Source: Phocaeicola dorei
GTDB taxonomy: Bacteria; Bacteroidota; Bacteroidia; Bacteroidales; Bacteroidaceae
NCBI RefSeq assembly: GCF_013009555.1
Contig: NZ_CP046176.1
Coordinates: 4,743,501-4,807,500 of the forward strand
DNA length: 64,000 nucleotides
Reading direction: 5' to 3'
The position numbers were made by a program, and so were the translations under genes. Of this stretch, positions 34,935 through 44,602 are shown piece after piece. The notes beneath the pieces were generated by a model. It made no database searches. It saw nothing but the letters and a program-made list of their open reading frames with translations, and was not told the DNA's origin. Position 1 is the first letter of the stretch. Every line of letters starts with the position of its first letter.

Positions 34935-35813
34935 ATGAACCCAGTTACCCAACATCTCATTTCATCGTACCTGCTGATGCCGCTGCTGACCGTGATTTTC
35001 GGAATCGCAGCCTATTTTATCGCACGCAAGAACAAGCTGCTCAACAACAAAAAACTGATTGCGTATCTGCTGCTGTGCGGCATAATCCTTGCCCTGCCCG
35101 GTCTGTCCGGATTCATGGACTATAACTTCATGCCCTATGCCTACATCCTGTTGGTCATCCTGTACTGGACTGCCGGATATTACAATCGGCTCATCCTTCG
35201 CAAAGTGTTCGCATCAAGCAAGGAAATGCCTTCTTTCGGCATCCAATGCCTGCTGACGGTTACGGTCATGCTTCTAGGAGCCGGACTCTTTTCCGTAGTG
35301 TTCAACCTCTGCAACGAACTCCAGTACGGCATCTGGGCCTCCACCTGTCTGCTGCCCTTTGCATTTCCACTCCTGTATTCCCAAACGGTGAACAGCTATT
35401 TCGACATACCCATTGAAATTTATAAAGTATGGAAATATTCGGAGGAATATGACTCGGATACCTTGTACATCAACCGTGAACGGAGCATCGTAATGGATGT
35501 GGATATATTCCGCAGGGTGGATGACCCCGCATCGGAACGCATAACCGGCAAGGCATCCGAGGATGTCATCTTCGGGCAGTGGTTCCAGCGCATGATTGAC
35601 GACTGCAACCTCAAATCACCGTCTTCGCCCATCGTATATAAGAATGAAGGAGGAGCCTATTACGAATGGGTATTCTATACCAAACCGTCCTTTTTCAAGA
35701 GACGGCGCTATATAGACCCCGACGTTACACTTGCCGGCAACAAGCTGAAAAGACACGATGTAATCATAGCCAAACGTGTGGCAAACGAACTTATAAAGTA
35801 TAACGAATATTAA
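34935..35813 (+). CDS. tssN: TssN, Bacteroidota T6SS membrane protein
   Basis: 292 aa. The N-terminal half carries about five hydrophobic segments (SYLLMPLLTVIFGIAAYFIA, LIAYLLLCGIILALPGL, YAYILLVILYWTAGYY, CLLTVTVMLLGAGLFSVVF, STCLLPFAFPLLY). The C-terminal half is soluble and likely cytoplasmic. TssN is specific to the Bacteroidota T6SS; in Bacteroides fragilis it connects the membrane complex with the baseplate. It replaces the TssJLM scheme, of which nothing is found here. Confidence 0.87.
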   Translation: MNPVTQHLISSYLLMPLLTVIFGIAAYFIARKNKLLNNKKLIAYLLLCGIILALPGLSGFMDYNFMPYAYILLVILYWTAGYYNRLILRKVFASSKEMPSFGIQCLLTVTVMLLGAGLFSVVFNLCNELQYGIWASTCLLPFAFPLLYSQTVNSYFDIPIEIYKVWKYSEEYDSDTLYINRERSIVMDVDIFRRVDDPASERITGKASEDVIFGQWFQRMIDDCNLKSPSSPIVYKNEGGAYYEWVFYTKPSFFKRRRYIDPDVTLAGNKLKRHDVIIAKRVANELIKYNEY

Positions 35814-35824
35814 ATAGAAACATT

Positions 35825-36985
35825 ATGATAGGAAAACAGAGCCAAAAGAAAAAATATCCGCTGGTAAACTGGGCGGACGGAATGCCTGTCAACAAAGGGC
35901 ATTTCACCCAACAGGAAGACCACTTTACGGACCGGTTGTGCGAATACCAGTCATTTCATCTGAACCGCAATACCTACGGACTCCTGCCATTCAAGAAAGG
36001 AGAGCCGGTTTCCGGCGATTTCAGCATTACGGAACTCGTTACAGGCACCTTGGAAGTCCGTCTGAAACGTTGCCACGCCCTTACTTCCGGAGGTTACCTG
36101 ATAGATTATGATGCCGGTGAGGATGACGAACTCACCGCCAGTTTCCATATCCCTACAGAAGAGGAAGAAGAAAAGGACAAGCGGTGGGATGTCATACTGA
36201 TGGCAGACCCTTTCGAGCATCTTCCTTCGGGTATTCCGAACGAGAAGGAAATCAGTCCACGCCAGCCCAATGCCTTACCCAAATATGCATTGAGCGTGCT
36301 GCCGAGCGGACAGACCGACGGAAGCGAGCTGGGAAGACACTTTCTGCTAATCGGCCGCCTGCGCAAGAACGGAAACCGCTGTGAAGTGGACGGAAACTTC
36401 ATCCCGCCATGCACAAGCATGTCCAGCCATCCGGACCTGAAAGGCTACTATACCAAATTCGGGCAACTTGTAGATTCCATAGAAAAGGCCTCGTTTGACA
36501 TCCTTGCCAAAGTGGAGAATGCAGAAAAACAGACCAGCCTGGCCACCAACATCGGTATGCTGTGCCGCCATGTCATGCTGTTCATATCCGATATCTACTT
36601 CTCCTTCCGCAACGAGGGGCAATACTATTCACCGCTACACTTCCTGAATGTATTCTCCACATTGGCTCACCGCCTGTATGTATGCCTGAGTTTCATGGAC
36701 AAGGAAGACAAGGAGGACCTGCTGAAATACTTCAACGAATGGAACGGCATCACTCCCGGTGCCTACGAAGGCCTGCTGAGGGAAAACTGCGGGCTGCTGT
36801 ACAACCACCACAATATCCGCCAACTGATGGTTACGGCGGAACGTTTCCTATACCTGTTCAACGACCTGTGGACAACCCTCAGCCGTCTGGAATATATCGG
36901 CAAGCACAAGGAAAACATCGTTGTCGCCGAACGCTCCAGACAACCGAAAGAATCGAGCGAGTCACGCTGGAACATACTGGACTAA
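35825..36985 (+). CDS. tssK: TssK baseplate protein
   Basis: 386 aa. Start MIGKQSQKKKYPLVNWADGMPVNKGHF; the family's N-terminal shell domain follows with HLNRNTYGLLPF. The middle part is helical (SIEKASFDILAKVENAEKQ), and the C-terminal part binds the envelope complex in other T6SS. It joins the baseplate to the membrane complex. The stop is 20 bases from tssG. Confidence 0.9.
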   Translation: MIGKQSQKKKYPLVNWADGMPVNKGHFTQQEDHFTDRLCEYQSFHLNRNTYGLLPFKKGEPVSGDFSITELVTGTLEVRLKRCHALTSGGYLIDYDAGEDDELTASFHIPTEEEEEKDKRWDVILMADPFEHLPSGIPNEKEISPRQPNALPKYALSVLPSGQTDGSELGRHFLLIGRLRKNGNRCEVDGNFIPPCTSMSSHPDLKGYYTKFGQLVDSIEKASFDILAKVENAEKQTSLATNIGMLCRHVMLFISDIYFSFRNEGQYYSPLHFLNVFSTLAHRLYVCLSFMDKEDKEDLLKYFNEWNGITPGAYEGLLRENCGLLYNHHNIRQLMVTAERFLYLFNDLWTTLSRLEYIGKHKENIVVAERSRQPKESSESRWNILD

Positions 36986-37005
36986 TCCCCTATAAGCGAA
37001 CGGAC

Positions 37006-37968
37006 ATGACGGAAGAACAAGATAAAATAGTACGGTTTGACGAAAATTCCCATTCATTCAACCTGCCGGATACCGACTTCAAGGCGGAAGTGGTGGCCAG
37101 CGGACTGAAAGAGGCCGGGTATGATGCAGAGCGTACCCTCATATTCAGACGGGGAGACATCCGGCGCGGATTCTCGAAAGACATCCATGATATCCACCCG
37201 GAATATTCCCATTATGACCTGACGGATTACCTGTATCTTTATGTGAACAGGAGAAGCCTTTATGACGAGCTGCCCGAAGGCATATTCCACAAGAACCTTT
37301 ACCAGTCCGAGAAAATATCGAAGGAACAGGTGCTGGACGAAATCCGCATCCACCGTGAAGAGGAATTTTTCGCCCGCCGTTTCTTCAAGCCTTTCGAAAT
37401 CTCCCTGGACCATATGCTGGTAGCCTTCCAGAACAAGGAACGCCGCATTGACGAGATGAACGTACATCCGGATTTCGTAAGCATCTTTTCCGGTCAATGG
37501 CCCGTACTGGAATTGCTGCCGACCCATCTGGCGGTCATGCTTGTCCATATGCTGGCCTATATGGAACAGATTACAGCGAGCCTCTCCAAAACCGGCGAGT
37601 GCATGACCATTCTGACTGGTGTGCCCATGCATATCAAGAGAGGAGACAAATGCGTGGTGGAAGTGGATTCCTGCCTTATTCCCAAATTGGGAAGCTGCAT
37701 TCTGGGAGACGACATGGTTCTGGGAAACAGTTTTGCCGACGGCACCTACCAGATGCTGGTGGAAATCGGTCCCCTGTCCGCCCGACGGATGGAGAGCTTC
37801 TTTCCCGGCGCCGCCGACAGTAAAATACTGAATGCGCTGACAGAACTGTTCCTCCCCTCGGACAAGGAGATACAGATCCGCTACATCATCCAGCAGGAAG
37901 ATGCCCGGTTCAGGCTGGGAACCCCAACCGAACAAGGCGCCTATCTGGGTATCAGCACCTATTTATGA
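37006..37968 (+). CDS. tssG: TssG baseplate protein
   Basis: 320 aa from MTEEQDKIVRFDENSHSF; upstream in-frame codons belong to a different frame inside tssK and are not used. TssG-like features: NLPDTDFKAEVVASGLKE at the start and a C-terminal VLGNSFADGTYQMLVEIGPL beta region. In the baseplate wedge TssG contacts two TssF copies. Start is preceded by a spacer of 20 bases after tssK. Confidence 0.85.
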   Translation: MTEEQDKIVRFDENSHSFNLPDTDFKAEVVASGLKEAGYDAERTLIFRRGDIRRGFSKDIHDIHPEYSHYDLTDYLYLYVNRRSLYDELPEGIFHKNLYQSEKISKEQVLDEIRIHREEEFFARRFFKPFEISLDHMLVAFQNKERRIDEMNVHPDFVSIFSGQWPVLELLPTHLAVMLVHMLAYMEQITASLSKTGECMTILTGVPMHIKRGDKCVVEVDSCLIPKLGSCILGDDMVLGNSFADGTYQMLVEIGPLSARRMESFFPGAADSKILNALTELFLPSDKEIQIRYIIQQEDARFRLGTPTEQGAYLGISTYL

Positions 37969-37987
37969 ATATAAAACATCATCCTAT

Positions 37988-38491
37988 ATGAAACCGAAAA
38001 ACAACACAGAAGTAAGGAAAGCCTATCTGAGATTCGCGGGCTATCTGACATGCTGCACCATCCTTGCAGTAAGCATCTTTGCCTGTTTCCTGAAAACCTC
38101 CGGCATAGAAGTAAAGCGAATCACGGAGCAGGCGCTGGAATATGACCATATCTATGCCAAAGAGCTGTCCCTGTCGAACAGCATGGACTCCATCTACCAG
38201 TACATGAAACTGATGAACACTTCACCGCAAATAAACGACAAGCTCCTGCAAAGCGTAGTCAGTACGCGCAAGATGAACCTGCTCAAATATGTCCAAGGCA
38301 TGGACACCAAAGATTGCAGGCTTTACAGGCAGCTGCTGGAAAACCTCAACATCTTCCTCGGGGTAAAAGACTCCATCCGTCTGCTGAATATCCAGGAAGA
38401 GATGGTGAAGAAAGACCTGATGCAGTGCATCCAAGACAACTGGAAAACAAGGCGTAACCTGAATGTGGGTTCCGGCGGCAACAAACAATAA
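37988..38491 (+). CDS. tssQ: TssQ-like small membrane-complex protein
   Basis: 167 aa, started at MKPKNNTEVRKAYLRFAGY. One hydrophobic segment lies at about 18-36 (LTCCTILAVSIFACFLKTSG) behind a basic N-terminus. This could be a membrane anchor or a signal with a possible lipobox Cys at 34. The rest is a helical, charged domain. Named by position in the tssN-Q-O-P-R set described for the Bacteroidota membrane complex; exchange of the Q and O names between this gene and the next cannot be excluded. Confidence 0.6.
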   Translation: MKPKNNTEVRKAYLRFAGYLTCCTILAVSIFACFLKTSGIEVKRITEQALEYDHIYAKELSLSNSMDSIYQYMKLMNTSPQINDKLLQSVVSTRKMNLLKYVQGMDTKDCRLYRQLLENLNIFLGVKDSIRLLNIQEEMVKKDLMQCIQDNWKTRRNLNVGSGGNKQ

Positions 38492-38502
38492 AACGGAAAG
38501 CC

Positions 38503-39015
38503 ATGGACAACAACAGAAAGACAATGAACAAACGGGAAATATTCATGGGACATGCCTATGTATTCCTGTTCTTTTTCCTGACAACCGTAGCGTGTTGTCT
38601 GGTAATCTTCATGTGGAACTCAGATTTCAAGATGTTTGAGCAGAAAGAGTTCGTAAAGATCAAGATGAACCGCATCAAGGATTTCCAGCAGGAACAAGCG
38701 GAAAGCCAGTTGCCGGTGGACTCCCTGTTCCGTAAAATAGAAACATTTGAACCGGGCGTTTACGCCCAGTATGAAGAAGACGACATCCATTATCTGATAA
38801 ACAACCTGCGGAACACATACGAAAGGAACAGCTGGGACAAGCGATACAAGCTGTTCATGCACATTGCCGACTTTTATGCCATGTGGCTGTCCGACAGGAA
38901 ACAGCTATGGAGTATCGGACAAAACATAAGTCTGTTCAAAGCCAATCTGGAGGAGTGCGAGATAGGCTTGCAGAAAAAGGAGGAAGACTTGCGCTCAGGA
39001 ACTAAAAACAAATGA
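38503..39015 (+). CDS. tssO: TssO-like single-pass membrane protein
   Basis: 170 aa. The start at MDNNRKTMNKREIF is kept; a second ATG seven codons on (MNKREIFMGH) is equally possible. One N-terminal transmembrane helix (about 19-38, VFLFFFLTTVACCLVIFMW) is followed by a soluble helical domain, probably periplasmic. It starts 11 bases after the preceding stop and ends 1 base before the PKD protein. Assigned by order within the tssNQOPR group. Confidence 0.6.
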   Translation: MDNNRKTMNKREIFMGHAYVFLFFFLTTVACCLVIFMWNSDFKMFEQKEFVKIKMNRIKDFQQEQAESQLPVDSLFRKIETFEPGVYAQYEEDDIHYLINNLRNTYERNSWDKRYKLFMHIADFYAMWLSDRKQLWSIGQNISLFKANLEECEIGLQKKEEDLRSGTKNK

Positions 39016-39016
39016 C

Positions 39017-39925
39017 ATGGGAAAAATTTATACCAGAAAGATTCTGTTCGTAATCGCAGCCATGCTGCTGTGCATCCTTGTCGCCATACTGATCCGGCTG
39101 TTCTTTTCCAGCCGCACCGTGCGTATGACACTGACCCCCATAGAGGTGGAAACCGGAGAAACGGTCCATTATGCAGACAGCACCCGCAACGCACGCTCCT
39201 GGCTTTGGGAATTCGGCAACGGGGACATATCACACGAACGGAGCGGAGAATACGTGTTCAAGAAACCGGGACGCTACCAAGTACGCCTTCAAGTGGACGG
39301 AGGACTGGAAAGGAAACAGATCATCACAGTACACAGGAGCCGGGATGATTACGGAAGCGACGAGCTTGTCAGGATGAAAGCACCGGCAACCGCCTTTCAA
39401 GGAGAAATCGTATCTTTCAAAGGATACGGTCCTTCGAAAGAATGGCGCTGGCAGTTCGGAGAATCCGGAATTGTCGATTCGCGGGAGCAGAACCCACTCT
39501 ACGCCTATACAGAACCCGGCATATACGAGGTTCTGCTGACTACGGAGAATACCCAATATCCGGTCCGGCACACCATTGAAATCCTTCCCCAATATACGGA
39601 GAACGACTCGACAGACGTGCTTGTCATCATCGGCAATGACATCCGTGAACACTTGCAAGCCATCGTGGACGGCAAGCCGTTCAATACCCATTACAATTAT
39701 ATCCTGAAGAAATACCTTTGCGGAAATCCGGACATAGCGGTAACCGTCAACAACAGCAAGAAGAATGATTTCTATTCCTATTGTCAAGGACTGAAAATCA
39801 TAGCACGCAGGAAAACCCTTATAGACGAGGTGTTCGTCGATATGGGAGACAACCTGAACAACGAATGTGTGATGCAGCTGATGGTAACACAGCACGAACG
39901 CTTTTCCGAACAAAAAAACAAATGA
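39017..39925 (+). CDS. tssP: TssP-like membrane protein with two PKD domains
   Basis: 302 aa. An N-terminal signal anchor (FVIAAMLLCILVAILIRLFF) is followed by two PKD-like folds with the usual WxFG strand and PGxYxVxL signature: ARSWLWEFGNGDIS with KPGRYQVRLQV, and KEWRWQFGESG with EPGIYEVLLTT. A C-terminal domain follows. Predicted periplasmic part of the T6SS membrane complex. The PKD folds suggest protein-protein contacts in the envelope. Assigned by order and domain content. Confidence 0.65.
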   Translation: MGKIYTRKILFVIAAMLLCILVAILIRLFFSSRTVRMTLTPIEVETGETVHYADSTRNARSWLWEFGNGDISHERSGEYVFKKPGRYQVRLQVDGGLERKQIITVHRSRDDYGSDELVRMKAPATAFQGEIVSFKGYGPSKEWRWQFGESGIVDSREQNPLYAYTEPGIYEVLLTTENTQYPVRHTIEILPQYTENDSTDVLVIIGNDIREHLQAIVDGKPFNTHYNYILKKYLCGNPDIAVTVNNSKKNDFYSYCQGLKIIARRKTLIDEVFVDMGDNLNNECVMQLMVTQHERFSEQKNK

Positions 39926-39928
39926 GGC

Positions 39929-42421
39929 ATGAAAAAGAATTGCATATCGACACTCATAAAAGGAGGATGGATTTGCGGGTGCATCATCTGTATGGCATCC
40001 TGCAGACCGGTACACCGTTTTACGCGGATAAAGAATGTACCCCGTGAATATATGCGAAACTATTCCATAGAAGGGGTAAAGGCTCCCCGCAGCCAGACAC
40101 TGCCCAAGCATACCCCGTGGATTGTCTTTGCCAATGAAGCAGGAACGACCTATCTGAGTCCGAGCGGAAAGAACGAGATGCAGTCTGTGAAATACATGGA
40201 CGCATTTCTCGTCATCAAGCGAAAAGGAGACTGGCTCAGAGTCATTCAATACGACCCAGCCATTCTGAAAAACGGGAAACTGAAAGAATGGAAACAGGCA
40301 AAATACTGCGGATGGATCAACCAAAACGACCTGTTGCTGACCCGGAGCGGCTTTACCGACATTGTTACCGGATTCAAAAACAAACAGGTGGTCATGCTGA
40401 ACGACAGCGTGGCATTGGCCACCCCAAAAACGTATTTTGCCAACGACTCCGTAAAACTGTTCAAAAATACAGACCTGACACAAGAGGCTGGCAAGATTCC
40501 ATTTTACAGTGTCGTATATCCTTATCAAATATCGGAAGACAAAGGATGCACCCTCGTGGCAGACAAGCCGCAGCTTGACGCAGACAGCATAGGGCATGCT
40601 GTCATCGGATGGATAGACGGACGCCTGCTGACCGCCCCCGAACAGCAGCTCCATATAGACATAACCTCGCTGCCGGACAGCACGCTCGTCTTTAAAGACA
40701 GGGAACGGAAAGACACCTTGCCGCTATCATCCAACGACCTGAAGCGGAAACTGCAACTTTCGGCCAGCCAGCCTGCTATCCGCTACAGCCCGGTACTGTC
40801 CTACCGGAACAATGACACGAGCTTCTGCTTCAAAACCCGGCTTCCGATGCCGGTCATCGACAAACGGGAAAGCTATGTGCTGAATGTCAACGGCAATCCA
40901 ATCTATTACGGGACTTTCAAAAACAAGATAGAGAAGGACCTGCAAAAAATAAACCTCATGTTTGTCCTGGAAGGAAAAGAGAACACCATCCAACGGTTTC
41001 CAGCCGTGGTGAATGCCATCCAGGGACTGCAATCGCAACTGGTGAATGACGACAGCTTTTCTTTCAGGTTCGGTGCCGTGCTTACCTTCAATGAACCGGA
41101 CAACCGGAAAGACCCCATCTGCAAACTGACTCCCGACTACATGGAGCTGCTTGATTTCCTTTCCGCCAAAGCACGTAATGCCGAGCAACTGAAACCTACA
41201 TACGGACGATTCGGCAGCTGGTCCGGCCTTCGGATCGGAGTGGAGCAATTCAACAAATGTCCGGATGAAACCAATATTCTGGTTGTCATCGGCGATAAAG
41301 GGTTCAACAGCGAGTGGGCAGACTCCACCTTGGTGAACAAGCTGGTAAAAAACAACTGCCGCATGATCGGCTTCCAGCTCTACGGAGGAGAACCGGACAA
41401 CTTCAACAACTTCGTGCTGCAAATCGGGAACATGATAGACTGCTCGGCACCACGCATCAGCCGGAAAAAACGGGAACTGATTGTATATCCCGAACAAATC
41501 AGAAATGAAAACGAATATGCGGAGGTGAACCATAACACCTATTGTCTGGACTTTCCAAACCGGAGCATGACACAGGGATGGCTGGTGTTTCCGCAAAAGA
41601 ACGAATCGCTGGAACTGGAAGGACTGACCACCGCCGTGGATTCCATGCTGATACAAGTGAAGTTTGACAATACCCTGCTGAGCAACAGCCTGGCAAGGGC
41701 ATTCGACGAAGTGGGTACACACCGATATAGGACAGATTCGACAATGACAGCTTATTACCATATCCGCCAGTCGGGGGTACAACCCATGCTATCCGTACTT
41801 CCGGATACCGAACCCGCCTGGAGCCTGCCTGCACAGCCAATCGTACTGCCGGACTCGCTGTCCTCCACACTGGACTATTATCTGCTTGTCAACGAAGAGG
41901 AGTTCAAACGGTTGAGAAAGTATGTGGAAGCACCCTCCAAGCTGATTGTTGACTATAAATACGAAGCGGTCAAAAAGAAAAAGCAAGCGAAGGTGGATAT
42001 CTGCGATTGTCCGGACGACTACCTACAGACAGATGCCGAAGAATCTACCGTACGTGTAAAGACGGACAGCCTGAACGCACCGGAATATGCCTCAACCCGA
42101 CGTGTAAGAAGAAAACTGACCAGACATTTCCTTTCAGAGCGCAACAGGGACAGATATTGCAAGGTAGGGAGAAAGACTTTCCTGAGAATGCCCCTGTCAG
42201 AGGTCTTGCAAAGGTTTACCTCCTGCCCGACCGACTATCCTTTCTTTGAAGTTTACCGTGTCAAGGACTTGCGGAAAAAGAAAATGATTACGGATGCGGA
42301 GCTGGACATGCTGATTGAATATTTCAAGGAAAAGAAAAAACTGCTAGACGAAGCCGCCGGCAAGTCGTTCCAGTCCAACGGGCAGACATACTATTGGATC
42401 AGCCGCGACCTATTACCATAG
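39929..42421 (+). CDS. tssR: TssR, T6SS envelope protein
   Basis: 830 aa. The N-terminus has a signal peptide with a likely lipobox (CIICMASC, Cys around residue 26), so it is probably a periplasm-facing lipoprotein. In mid-protein a vWA-like beginning INLMFVLEGKENTIQRF is followed by FRFGAVLTFNEPD and ILVVIGDKGFN; the metal-binding motif of true vWA domains is not clear. The C-terminal quarter is basic. TssR closes the tssNQOPR membrane-complex set in Bacteroidota and links it to the outer envelope. Confidence 0.82.
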   Translation: MKKNCISTLIKGGWICGCIICMASCRPVHRFTRIKNVPREYMRNYSIEGVKAPRSQTLPKHTPWIVFANEAGTTYLSPSGKNEMQSVKYMDAFLVIKRKGDWLRVIQYDPAILKNGKLKEWKQAKYCGWINQNDLLLTRSGFTDIVTGFKNKQVVMLNDSVALATPKTYFANDSVKLFKNTDLTQEAGKIPFYSVVYPYQISEDKGCTLVADKPQLDADSIGHAVIGWIDGRLLTAPEQQLHIDITSLPDSTLVFKDRERKDTLPLSSNDLKRKLQLSASQPAIRYSPVLSYRNNDTSFCFKTRLPMPVIDKRESYVLNVNGNPIYYGTFKNKIEKDLQKINLMFVLEGKENTIQRFPAVVNAIQGLQSQLVNDDSFSFRFGAVLTFNEPDNRKDPICKLTPDYMELLDFLSAKARNAEQLKPTYGRFGSWSGLRIGVEQFNKCPDETNILVVIGDKGFNSEWADSTLVNKLVKNNCRMIGFQLYGGEPDNFNNFVLQIGNMIDCSAPRISRKKRELIVYPEQIRNENEYAEVNHNTYCLDFPNRSMTQGWLVFPQKNESLELEGLTTAVDSMLIQVKFDNTLLSNSLARAFDEVGTHRYRTDSTMTAYYHIRQSGVQPMLSVLPDTEPAWSLPAQPIVLPDSLSSTLDYYLLVNEEEFKRLRKYVEAPSKLIVDYKYEAVKKKKQAKVDICDCPDDYLQTDAEESTVRVKTDSLNAPEYASTRRVRRKLTRHFLSERNRDRYCKVGRKTFLRMPLSEVLQRFTSCPTDYPFFEVYRVKDLRKKKMITDAELDMLIEYFKEKKKLLDEAAGKSFQSNGQTYYWISRDLLP

Positions 42422-42445
42422 TCATTCACCTGAAACTGTATTATC

Positions 42446-43513
42446 ATGATTTATGAAACTATTCTGAAAATAAGAGGAATGGAGGTGCCGATACTCTATT
42501 ATAACTATCGGTGCCACATCCGGCACTATGATGACCCGAATCTGAGAAAAATCATACAACTCCACATCCAAGTATGCGAGGAAATCGGCAATCGGGAGTG
42601 TCTGCTGGTCGAGGGAGACCTGATTACGCTTGCGTTTGAGTGCAAGGGTGAAGAACAGTTCTTCTATGACTGGCTGAACGAAGGGGCCATGCACAACGGG
42701 GAAATCCATTTTATCTACAACGAAGTGGAAATAGTGGATATTTTCCGGTTCTGGGACTGCTTCTGTGTGAAAATAGAGGAGTATATGAGTGCCGGAAACT
42801 CTCCGATGATGATGGTGCTGTATTTGTCACCGGGAATTATCAAAAGGAATAATCTGGAGGTTAGGGAAAAAGAATGGAGTGATAAGAATAAAACATTAAC
42901 TTATAGTAATAACGTACATCCAAAAGTTTATGAGAATTTATCATCCACAGTTGTTGATAATAGCTTTCCGAAAGATGATTCTATTGGGGAAATAAAGATA
43001 AAATCTCAAGAAGAATTGGAAGATGTTCTTTGTGAAATGTCTAAGGAGGCTTGGAGAAGAGCTGAAGATATAGCAAAATTATTGCCCAAAAGTAATAGTG
43101 GTAGAACTGTTTGTTCAGATGGAATCGTAACTATCAGCGGATATAGTAAAAAAAGAGTAAGTAGGAAATTTAGACAGCAGGTTCCTAATATGGTGGATGT
43201 TCCTGTTTCTTTAGTTATTGCAGAAACTATGAATATAGAGCATAGTTTACATAAAAACTCCTTTTTAGATAATGGAATATCTGGTAGTAGCAGTGCTTCT
43301 CATGCTGAAAAACAGATGCTTGTGAAGCAGAAAAATGAAATGGCTTTTGGAGTAAATAAAAAGATTTGTGAATGCTGTTATGAATTTATACAAAAAATAG
43401 CTCAAACAACAGGTAATACTATTTTTGTAACTCAACCTATTGATGAAACATATATCTTTAGTCCAACTTCAGAAAAAGGTAGAATATACAAAATTGGAAA
43501 TACAAAAATATGA
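42446..43513 (+). CDS. Hcp-fused toxin, deaminase-like C-terminus
   Basis: 355 aa. Residues 1-135 are Hcp-like and GC-rich (TLAFECKGEEQFFYDWLNEGAM, HNGEIHFIYNEVEI), like the other Hcp paralogues here. From about 140 the sequence turns AT-rich and unlike Hcp. The C-terminal domain carries the zinc/active-site pattern of the deaminase superfamily: H286-A-E288 (SHAEKQ) and C308-x2-C311 (ICECCYEF). The fusion would ride in the tube and act in the target cytoplasm on nucleic acid or nucleotide bases; the substrate cannot be told. An immunity candidate overlaps it by 4 bases. Confidence 0.75.
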   Translation: MIYETILKIRGMEVPILYYNYRCHIRHYDDPNLRKIIQLHIQVCEEIGNRECLLVEGDLITLAFECKGEEQFFYDWLNEGAMHNGEIHFIYNEVEIVDIFRFWDCFCVKIEEYMSAGNSPMMMVLYLSPGIIKRNNLEVREKEWSDKNKTLTYSNNVHPKVYENLSSTVVDNSFPKDDSIGEIKIKSQEELEDVLCEMSKEAWRRAEDIAKLLPKSNSGRTVCSDGIVTISGYSKKRVSRKFRQQVPNMVDVPVSLVIAETMNIEHSLHKNSFLDNGISGSSSASHAEKQMLVKQKNEMAFGVNKKICECCYEFIQKIAQTTGNTIFVTQPIDETYIFSPTSEKGRIYKIGNTKI

Positions 43514-44598
43514 ATGATATGAAAGAAATAGATAATTATTTGATGTTGTTGAAAGAGGAAATAAGGAATAACTCTTTTGGACATTTACCATTGAAATATC
43601 GTGTTCATCTTATGCGTTATATAGGTAGTCCATTAATTGTCAACAAAATATTTTATAATTGTGCAGTTAAAATAAAGAGCCTAAATGAGGAAATATTTTG
43701 TAAGAATGAAATATTGCTTCAGATATTATTTGAAATACAAAAATATTTATATGGCAATAAAGGTGATAAAAATCATTTTATGGTAATTTTTGATAAATAT
43801 AAAAATTATCTATATGAATATGATGCTTTTGGAGGATTATTATTGTCACTATGTTTTAATATTGCTACTGATGCATCCTTGATATTGAATATAGCGGAAT
43901 ATAATGAAGAAGATGATAATGAATATGATTTTGAAGTGTGGAATCCTGATTTTTTTGCGGAAATAATTTGGTCTGAAGGTATCTACTTTGCTGCTCCAAA
44001 TAGTGGTAGTGTAAGAAAAAGAGAAGCATATTGGTTTTGGGTATTGGATACCATAAAAAAGATCTACAGAGATACTGATTTGGAGATTATTCCTTTATCT
44101 TATCAAAATAGAATAGATAAAAAAATTACTATCCCTTTTCGTAATCAATTTGATGATACTATTGAGGCTCAATTCAAAGATGTACTACTTTATATAATGA
44201 ATTGTGAACCTCAAAAGCTAAAGGAAGGACTTGGATATAAGATATTATTTGTCTCATGTATAGTTGATATGTTTAATATCACTTCATCTAAAGGGGATAC
44301 AATAACATTAAATACAAAAAATGTAGATAAAATCTGTAATGCATTTAGAAATATACGTAAACTAATGTATAAGAACAATTCAAAACAAGGTGCATGGTTT
44401 CAAGTTGAAATATCGTTAAAAAATAGAGACATATATACATCCAAGTTTAATTATGATGACTTTGATCAAATTCCATCTTTATTTCATAATCCTGATTGGT
44501 TGTTGAAAATGTTTAAAGAGTATCCACGAAGTAAAGAATATACACCAGAATGGTTAAGAAAAATCATAGGTAATAAATGTAAATATTTAAAAAAATAA
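43510..44598 (+). CDS. putative immunity protein for the Hcp-deaminase toxin
   Basis: 362 aa, AT-rich, soluble. Its start overlaps the toxin's stop (ATGA), so the pair is translationally coupled. The C-terminal part (WFQVEISLKNRDIYTSKFNY, PDWLLKMFKEYPRSKEYTPE) resembles DUF600/YezG-type immunity domains, with the pattern aromatic-strand, then WLLKxF, PR and P-E-W-L. The N-terminal 200 residues are helical and unassigned. Pairing with the deaminase toxin is inferred from position. Confidence 0.6.
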   Translation: MNDMKEIDNYLMLLKEEIRNNSFGHLPLKYRVHLMRYIGSPLIVNKIFYNCAVKIKSLNEEIFCKNEILLQILFEIQKYLYGNKGDKNHFMVIFDKYKNYLYEYDAFGGLLLSLCFNIATDASLILNIAEYNEEDDNEYDFEVWNPDFFAEIIWSEGIYFAAPNSGSVRKREAYWFWVLDTIKKIYRDTDLEIIPLSYQNRIDKKITIPFRNQFDDTIEAQFKDVLLYIMNCEPQKLKEGLGYKILFVSCIVDMFNITSSKGDTITLNTKNVDKICNAFRNIRKLMYKNNSKQGAWFQVEISLKNRDIYTSKFNYDDFDQIPSLFHNPDWLLKMFKEYPRSKEYTPEWLRKIIGNKCKYLKK

Positions 44599-44602
44599 AA
44601 TT

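Noticed and set aside
36562..37005. In-frame extension upstream of tssG
   Set aside because: It overlaps tssK in another frame and has no TssG similarity; the ATG at 37006 gives the normal protein.
16361..42421. T6SS region considered as a contractile prophage or extracellular injection system
   Set aside because: ClpV, TssK, TssF, TssG and the tssNQOPR membrane proteins are present, and capsid, terminase and tail-fibre genes are absent.
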